64,000 bases of DNA from an uncultured Eubacteriales bacterium (lineage in GTDB: Bacteria > Bacillota > Clostridia > Oscillospirales > Acutalibacteraceae). A program made the position numbers and the translations under genes. This document shows, piece by piece, positions 59,329-64,000 of the stretch. The notes below the pieces were generated by a model. The model was given only the letters and a program-made list of their open reading frames with translations. It was not told where the DNA came from and did not search any database. How positions within the stretch are numbered: the first letter of the stretch is position 1; every line of letters begins with the position of its first letter. The stretch is taken from assembly GCA_934454655.1 (NCBI GenBank), contig CAKSFK010000007.1:1-64000 (forward strand). The letters are read 5' to 3'.

Positions 59329-60579
59329 TTAACCTCTTTTACTTAAAACTTCTGTTTCATACTTTTTAATTTCATCAAACCACTCAGAGCCGGCGGTTAC
59401 GCCGCACTGACGGCAGTATTCTTCCCAAACATCCGCAAACGGAAGCATTTTGGCCTCTTCCTGTTTAACCATAAGTTCGGTAAATTTGCCTTCGTCCTGA
59501 AGTTTTTTGAATTCGCCGTTCGGCAGGCACATAGCGCTCAGAAGAGCCTTTTGCCAACTGCGGAAACCGACTGTCCACGCGGAAATGCGGTTTATGCTTG
59601 CGTCAAAAAAGTCCAGTGCCATATAAACCCTGTCAAGCGCGTTGTTGCGAACAACCTCTTTGGCCATTTCCCTGGTTTCGTCCTCAAACAGCACCACATG
59701 GTCGGAGTCCCAGCGAACGCCTCTTGTAATGTGGAGCGCTAGCTCCGGGAAGAAGCAGAGGAGAGCGGGTATCTTATCGGAAACAAACTCTTGGGGATGG
59801 TAATGTCCGTTATCCATAAGCGGCAGAACGCCGTGGTGTGTGGCGGCAAAGCTTAACGTGAACTCGGCACTGCCCGCCGTGAAAGACTCAACCCCTATGC
59901 CGAAAACCTTTGATTCAACGCAGGGCTTTACCATTGCGGGATCGTGCGGTTCGGAAATAATCTCTTCAAACGATTCCTTGTATCTTTGGCGCGGACCCAT
60001 TCTGTCAGCCGGGATATCCTTGTAGCCGTCGCCCGCCCAAATGTTCATAACACAGGGAATACCGGTTTCCTCCGCAAAATACTGCGAAATTCTAATGCAC
60101 GCTTTGCCGTGGTTTATCCAAAAACGGCGCACGGTTTCATCGGGGCTGGAAAGTGTAAGACCGTCCTTTACCATCGGGTGCGAGAAGAACGTGGGGTTAA
60201 AATCAATTCCCATATTTCTTTTTTTTGCGTACTCAACCCACTTTTTAAAGTGTTTCGGCTCAAGCTTGTCACGGTCAACAAACTCGCCGTCCTCAAAAAT
60301 AGCATAGCTTGCGTGAAGATTAAGCTTCTTTTTGCCGGGGCAAAGCGACATCGCCTTGTCCATATCCTGCATAAGCTGTTCGGGTGTGGTTGCTTTACCG
60401 GGGTAATTTCCCGTTGTTAAAATGCCGCCCGAAAGAGCGTCCTTGCTGTCAAAACCGCCAACATCGTCCCCCTGCCAGCAGTGAAGAGAAACAGGCACTG
60501 TTTTAAGCTTTTTAATTGCCGCGTCTGTATCAACACCGTACCGTGCGTAACTTTTTTTTGCTTCTTCGTATCGTGACAT
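59329..60579 (-). CDS. rhaA: L-rhamnose isomerase
   Basis: 416 aa, the family length. It converts L-rhamnose to L-rhamnulose. The N-terminal LHCWQGDDVGGFD and GGILTTGNYPG, plus metal-binding strings NPTFFSHPMV, MNIWAGDGYKDIP and LMDNGHYHP, match the family. ATG 60579 has CGGAGG about 8 nt upstream; the in-frame codons above it are not supported. Its leader contains the third, partial copy of the six-palindrome element. Confidence 0.96.
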   Translation of the reverse strand: MSRYEEAKKSYARYGVDTDAAIKKLKTVPVSLHCWQGDDVGGFDSKDALSGGILTTGNYPGKATTPEQLMQDMDKAMSLCPGKKKLNLHASYAIFEDGEFVDRDKLEPKHFKKWVEYAKKRNMGIDFNPTFFSHPMVKDGLTLSSPDETVRRFWINHGKACIRISQYFAEETGIPCVMNIWAGDGYKDIPADRMGPRQRYKESFEEIISEPHDPAMVKPCVESKVFGIGVESFTAGSAEFTLSFAATHHGVLPLMDNGHYHPQEFVSDKIPALLCFFPELALHITRGVRWDSDHVVLFEDETREMAKEVVRNNALDRVYMALDFFDASINRISAWTVGFRSWQKALLSAMCLPNGEFKKLQDEGKFTELMVKQEEAKMLPFADVWEEYCRQCGVTAGSEWFDEIKKYETEVLSKRG

Positions 60580-60595
60580 ATGTATACCTCCGTGC

Positions 60596-60655
60596 ATTTT
60601 AACTCGATTTTATATAATTGCATTTGCTAATGCAATTATTCAGTAGACATTAATT
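60596..60655 (-). repeat. Six-palindrome element, partial copy 3
   Basis: About 60 bp matching the first 65 or so bases of copies 1 and 2 in reverse orientation: the AATTAATGTCTACTGAATAA start, the palindrome TTGCATTAGCAAATGCAA, and half of AAAATCGAGTTAAAAT. It stops in the middle of the second palindrome, 16 nt before the rhaA start. Confidence 0.85.
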
Positions 60656-60670
60656 ATATACCAACGGGCA

Positions 60671-60708
60671 AAAAAAATTAAGGACATTACTTTTTAATAA
60701 TAATGTCC
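60671..60708 (-). terminator. Terminator after the AraC-type regulator
   Basis: On the minus strand GGACATTA pairs with TAATGTCC, then TTAATTTTTTTT. It begins at the regulator stop codon, so rhaA probably has its own promoter in the remaining 90 bp, which is largely repeat copy 3. Confidence 0.7.
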
Positions 60709-61668
60709 TTATTTAAGTTTACGGTATTCTTTCGGGCTCATACCGTATTTTTCGGTAAAAATTCTGTAAAAATAGCTTGTGTTTTCATAGCCCACCATAA
60801 CAATTATATCGCTCACCGAAAGTGCGGTGCTCTTAAGCAGGGCCGCAGCCTTGGCAAGCCGCTTTTCCATTAAATGCTCCTTAAAGGTCTTGCCGGTGAC
60901 TTCTTTTACCGTGTTGCTTACATATGCGGCGGAAACATTGCAGCGCTCTGCCACGCGGCTCAGGCTTGCGTTTGTGTAGTTCTGCTCAACCTCCGTCAGC
61001 GCCGCCATAACAATGGTGTCGGTCACGGTGTCGGTTTCGCCCGCTACAAGACGGTCGGTAAGACCGAGCAGCTGTAAAAACAACAGACCCATTGTTATCT
61101 GGTTGATGTTTCTTCTGTTGGGCTGGCGGTTTACAACGCTCCAAATAAGGTTTTCCATAAGGTTCTGAACCGGCAGTACACCCGAAACGTTAAAGTGCAT
61201 ATAACTTATTTCGTGTCCCTTTCCGGTAAGTCCCGAAAAAAGGAATTGGCTTATCTTGTTGTCAGAGCCTATCATTTCAATTGCGGTGTTGAAAAACTGC
61301 GGGAGAACGATTAAATTAATCGCAATGTCGTCAATGCCTGTAATGCCGGTCTGATGGCTTGCGTGCTGGTTAAGCAGTAAAATTTCGCCCTCTTTCAGCA
61401 CAACCTCGGCGGTGTCGTTAATAATATGGCGCTGACTGCCTTTGCACATATATATTATTTCAACGTAATTGTGACTGTGTTTTGGAAAGGCTATAAATCT
61501 GGTGTTCGGGCGTATTGTAAAAAGCTTGCCGGCTTCAAGCAGCTTGCGGCTGTCCACAAGGGACGGCATATTGTCATTATACGCGCTCATATCAATTCCG
61601 CCGCCCGCGAGAATATTCTTCTCTTCCTCGGTAATGCGGGAAAGCTGCTTTAAAAGCTCTTTATCCAT
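60709..61668 (-). CDS. AraC-family transcription regulator
   Basis: 319 aa. An N-terminal cupin-like sensor (about 50-150; FPKHSHNYVEIIYMCKGS, HASHQTG) precedes a two-HTH AraC domain (about 220-318; LSRVAERCNVSAAYVSN and SVSDIIVMVGYENTSYFYR, ending in GMSPKEYRKL). Being directly before rhaA, it is likely the rhamnose-responsive activator, although rhamnose binding cannot be read from the sequence. ATG 61668 has GGGGTGA upstream. Confidence 0.9.
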   Translation of the reverse strand: MDKELLKQLSRITEEEKNILAGGGIDMSAYNDNMPSLVDSRKLLEAGKLFTIRPNTRFIAFPKHSHNYVEIIYMCKGSQRHIINDTAEVVLKEGEILLLNQHASHQTGITGIDDIAINLIVLPQFFNTAIEMIGSDNKISQFLFSGLTGKGHEISYMHFNVSGVLPVQNLMENLIWSVVNRQPNRRNINQITMGLLFLQLLGLTDRLVAGETDTVTDTIVMAALTEVEQNYTNASLSRVAERCNVSAAYVSNTVKEVTGKTFKEHLMEKRLAKAAALLKSTALSVSDIIVMVGYENTSYFYRIFTEKYGMSPKEYRKLK

Positions 61669-61672
61669 AAAT

Positions 61673-63019
61673 TCACCCCAATATGCTCTTTAAATTATCC
61701 CTCTCGGTTTTAAGTTTATCCGAAAAAAAGTGTTCGTATCTGAACATTATAAACCCGCCGTAGTTTGCGGCTGTCCGTGCGTCGGATACCTGCCTTTTTA
61801 GAATGTCGCCCGCGTTCCAGCGGCTACCGTCCGATTGCTCTATTCTGTAAGGCGCCAACCCGACAATAAGGCTTACACTGCCGTTTGTAACGGTTTTTTT
61901 CCATTTTTCAAGCGCCTTTCCGTACGGCAGGGGCTGCTGACCGTAATCCCAATATATCTGCGGTGCCAGATAATCGACATAACCTGTGCTCTTTCCCCAT
62001 GTTACAACGTCGGCATAGTTCTTTTTTAGGCAGTTGTCAATGTTTCCGGCGGGGGAAATGCCGAAGGTTATATTTTTAACCGATTTTATCCTGCCGTAAA
62101 TTCCCGAAACCAAACGGCTCACGCTTTCGGTTCTGAACTCGGCGAGCGTTTTGCCGCCGCCGTATGCCGCGTATGTATTGCTGTCTGCCGTGCCTATTGA
62201 GGACGGGTAAAAATAATCGTCGAAATGAATACCGTCAACGTCATAGTTTTCAACTATTTCCATAACTCCCGCAGTAACGTAGTTTATAACCTCGGGCTCG
62301 CCCGGGTTTAAATAGTAGTACTCGCTGTCTGAAAACACCTTGTCGGTGTTAAGCCAGCTTTTAATTATATCGTCTTCGGCAAAGCTTTCCGATATTTTAT
62401 TGCCGCGGTAGGGATTTACCCACGCCTCAATTTTTATTCCGCGTTTATGCGCCGCCTCAATCATAACCGAAAGGGGATCGAAGGGAAAATTATTGCTTCT
62501 TGCAGTCGTAAACCATACGGACGCGGGGTAATAGGAGCTTTTGTAATAAGCGTCCGAATGACTGCGTGCCTGAACGATAACGGTATTTATCCCGTACTGC
62601 GCGCAGTTGTCGAGGTATGTGTCAATGGATTTTTTGAACTGATTTTTGCTTTTACCGTTGAGAATTTTTTTGTATTCAAGGAATGATATCCACACGGCGC
62701 GTTTTTCCGCCGAGGGATTTACCTTTATCGCAGGTGTTTCAAGCTTGCTTTCCGCCGCCTTTTTCGGGGGCTGAGCCTTAGGTTCGGCGCTCTGTTTTAC
62801 TTCCTCGATCTTTGCGGGAACATCGCTTTCCGCCGCCTCGGACTGCGTCGGTTCCGATTCCGCAGGCTGCGGTTCGGTGGGTTTCGCGGGTCCCGCGGGT
62901 TCGCTGTACAAAACCGCAGCGGAAATTTCGGTAACGTCAAAATTGTCCGTAGCCGAAACCGCCAGCGCGCATATTAAAAAAATCAACAACGCCTTGGTAA
63001 CTGTGAGAAATTTATTCAA
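61673..63019 (-). CDS. GHL10/YngK-like secreted glycoside hydrolase
   Basis: 448 aa. A signal peptide (about 1-23) precedes a linker rich in P, E, A and S (about 38-100) and a TIM-barrel domain of the DUF187/GHL10 type. Visible strings are RAVWISFLEYK, VIVQARSHSDAYY, EAWVNPYR, VDGIHFDDYFYP (probable catalytic acids) and YLAPQIYWDYG. Such proteins are thought to act on cell-wall or envelope glycans; the substrate is unknown. The start is TTG 63019, with AAGGA in the end of queT. Confidence 0.85.
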   Translation of the reverse strand: MNKFLTVTKALLIFLICALAVSATDNFDVTEISAAVLYSEPAGPAKPTEPQPAESEPTQSEAAESDVPAKIEEVKQSAEPKAQPPKKAAESKLETPAIKVNPSAEKRAVWISFLEYKKILNGKSKNQFKKSIDTYLDNCAQYGINTVIVQARSHSDAYYKSSYYPASVWFTTARSNNFPFDPLSVMIEAAHKRGIKIEAWVNPYRGNKISESFAEDDIIKSWLNTDKVFSDSEYYYLNPGEPEVINYVTAGVMEIVENYDVDGIHFDDYFYPSSIGTADSNTYAAYGGGKTLAEFRTESVSRLVSGIYGRIKSVKNITFGISPAGNIDNCLKKNYADVVTWGKSTGYVDYLAPQIYWDYGQQPLPYGKALEKWKKTVTNGSVSLIVGLAPYRIEQSDGSRWNAGDILKRQVSDARTAANYGGFIMFRYEHFFSDKLKTERDNLKSILG

Positions 63020-63022
63020 GGT

Positions 63023-63541
63023 TTAAGACCGTTCCTTAAATATATTGTGCTTGTTTAAAATCAGATAAAACGGTATTCCCAGAGCATAACAAACTGCAAA
63101 TTCGCCTAAGCCTACCTGCAATCCCGAAATAACAAAACCCCAGAAGGAGTAGCCCTCGGGCAAGAAGAAAAAGGAAATTTCAAGCCCTATTACAACGGCG
63201 TTTACCAAAACCGGCGGCAGAAAGGCCAGCAACGGCAGACCCTTGAATTTTATGTTCCGCAGAGCATATGTAAGAAGTGACGCTATAAGTGTTGCCGCCG
63301 TTCCGAATATCATATCAATCGCGTTAAAAGACGCAATGTTCGCAATAAAGCAGCCGACCGTAACCCCGGGTATCGCCGCGGGCGTGAACACCGGCAGCAA
63401 CGTCAGCACTTCGGACACGCGGAACTGTATCGGACCGTACGCCAGCGAAAAAACATTGCTTAAGAATGTAAGTCCCACATATGCGGCGGCAATTAGCGCG
63501 CCGGTTATAATAAAATCAATTTTCTTTCTTGATTTTGACAT
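63023..63541 (-). CDS. queT: QueT-family ECF S component
   Basis: 172 aa with about six membrane spans. QueT is the substrate-binding part of an ECF importer for queuosine precursors. The sequence has FRVSEVLTLLPVFTPAAIPGVTVGCFIAN, typical of the family. ATG 63541 follows GAGAG; there are 12 nt to rnhA. No preQ1 riboswitch was seen, as the space to rnhA is too short. The ECF ATPases are not in the window. Confidence 0.9.
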   Translation of the reverse strand: MSKSRKKIDFIITGALIAAAYVGLTFLSNVFSLAYGPIQFRVSEVLTLLPVFTPAAIPGVTVGCFIANIASFNAIDMIFGTAATLIASLLTYALRNIKFKGLPLLAFLPPVLVNAVVIGLEISFFFLPEGYSFWGFVISGLQVGLGEFAVCYALGIPFYLILNKHNIFKERS

Positions 63542-63553
63542 TTTTAACAACTC

Positions 63554-63997
63554 TCAAATCTCGATATTTTTATAAAATTCAACAGCCAAGCGGTCACACC
63601 GTTCGTTTTCGGGATGCCCCGCGTGACCCTTTACCCATTCAATTTCAATGTCGTGAACATCCGTAAGCGCCAAAAGTCGCTCCCATAAATCCGAATTAAG
63701 CGCAGGCTTCTTATCTGCCTTGCGCCAACCGTTTTTTTGCCAAGAACGCGCCCAGCCCTTTGAAAGACCGTCCGCCACATACTTTGAGTCGGTCACCAGC
63801 TTTACGGCGCAGGGCTCTTTAAGAGCCTCCAGTCCCTTTATAACCGCCGTAAGTTCCATACGGTTATTGGTTGTGTTCTTTTCACCGCCGCAAAGTTCTT
63901 TTTCAACCCCGGCAAATCTCAGTACGGCGCCCCAGCCGCCGGGGCCCGGGTTTCCCGAACAGGCGCCGTCGGTAAACAGTTCTATTTGTTTTTTCAT
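63554..63997 (-). CDS. rnhA: Ribonuclease HI
   Basis: 147 aa, complete. It removes RNA from RNA-DNA hybrids. Catalytic residues are in IELFTDGACSGNPG (Asp), NRMELTAVI (Glu), LVTDSKYV (Asp) and NERCDRLA (Asp). The WVKGHAGHPENE loop with the conserved His is present. The start codon lies 3 nt from the window edge, so the ribosome binding site is outside. Confidence 0.97.
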   Translation of the reverse strand: MKKQIELFTDGACSGNPGPGGWGAVLRFAGVEKELCGGEKNTTNNRMELTAVIKGLEALKEPCAVKLVTDSKYVADGLSKGWARSWQKNGWRKADKKPALNSDLWERLLALTDVHDIEIEWVKGHAGHPENERCDRLAVEFYKNIEI

Positions 63998-64000
63998 ATT

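Overview
The window reads as a chromosomal segment of an anaerobic, spore-forming member of the Clostridia, most likely an Oscillospirales/ruminococcal-type gut or rumen bacterium. The evidence is spore genes (spoVAC, ypeB, yunB), single-membrane envelope genes (ftsEX with an M23 hydrolase, YfhO, VanZ), a 2-hydroxyacyl-CoA dehydratase activase pair, dockerin-like and carbohydrate-binding modules, and sigma-A promoters with TTGACA/TATAAT-type boxes. Taxonomy is inferred from gene content and style only.

Region 1 (about 0.1-19.7 kb) is a polysaccharide-utilisation locus. A LacI-type sensor with a C-terminal LuxR-like HTH points left. To the right run two tandem GH16 glycanases (the first broken by a frameshift), a solute-binding protein with two extra N-terminal modules, a permease pair, an NHL/TPR/Yip1 membrane protein, a DUF5696 lipoprotein, a second permease pair and a CE15-like esterase. 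No ABC ATPase is present, so a shared one is probably used. The likely logic is that glycan is cleaved outside, captured by the modular receptor, imported and de-esterified.

Region 2 (19.8-32.1 kb) is mostly housekeeping: spoVAC, a CapA-type phosphoesterase on the opposite strand, luxS followed by a rhodanese-TtcA fusion, the PucR-type regulator-ftsE-ftsX-M23 hydrolase group, and a VanZ/coiled-coil/flavin reductase/YfhO run. Region 3 (32.1-37.3 kb) has a polysaccharide deacetylase, a GtaA-like glutaminase-family protein, mntP behind a structured leader with two terminators, and ypeB.

Region 4 (37.3-40.2 kb) is a block of two tRNA genes plus a three-gene DUF5685-DnaJ-membrane protein operon. 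It is flanked by two direct copies of a 270-bp element made of six consecutive palindromes. A third, partial copy lies in the rhaA leader near 60.6 kb. Region 5 (40.2-54 kb) holds uvrA with a LexA-like box, a metal-efflux operon (ArsR, HMA chaperone, P-type ATPase), DUF1846, a WYL regulator, rnmV, holA, a ComEC without its hydrolase domain, ligA and yunB. Region 6 (54-64 kb) holds the dehydratase-activase pair, rhamnose catabolism (rhaA, rhaD, an AraC regulator), a GHL10/YngK-like glycosidase, queT and rnhA.

The observations most worth following are the six-palindrome repeat family, the frameshifted GH16 gene read against its intact paralogue, the mntP leader and its motif shared with the left edge, the competing hairpins over the first permease start, and the DUF5685-DnaJ operon.
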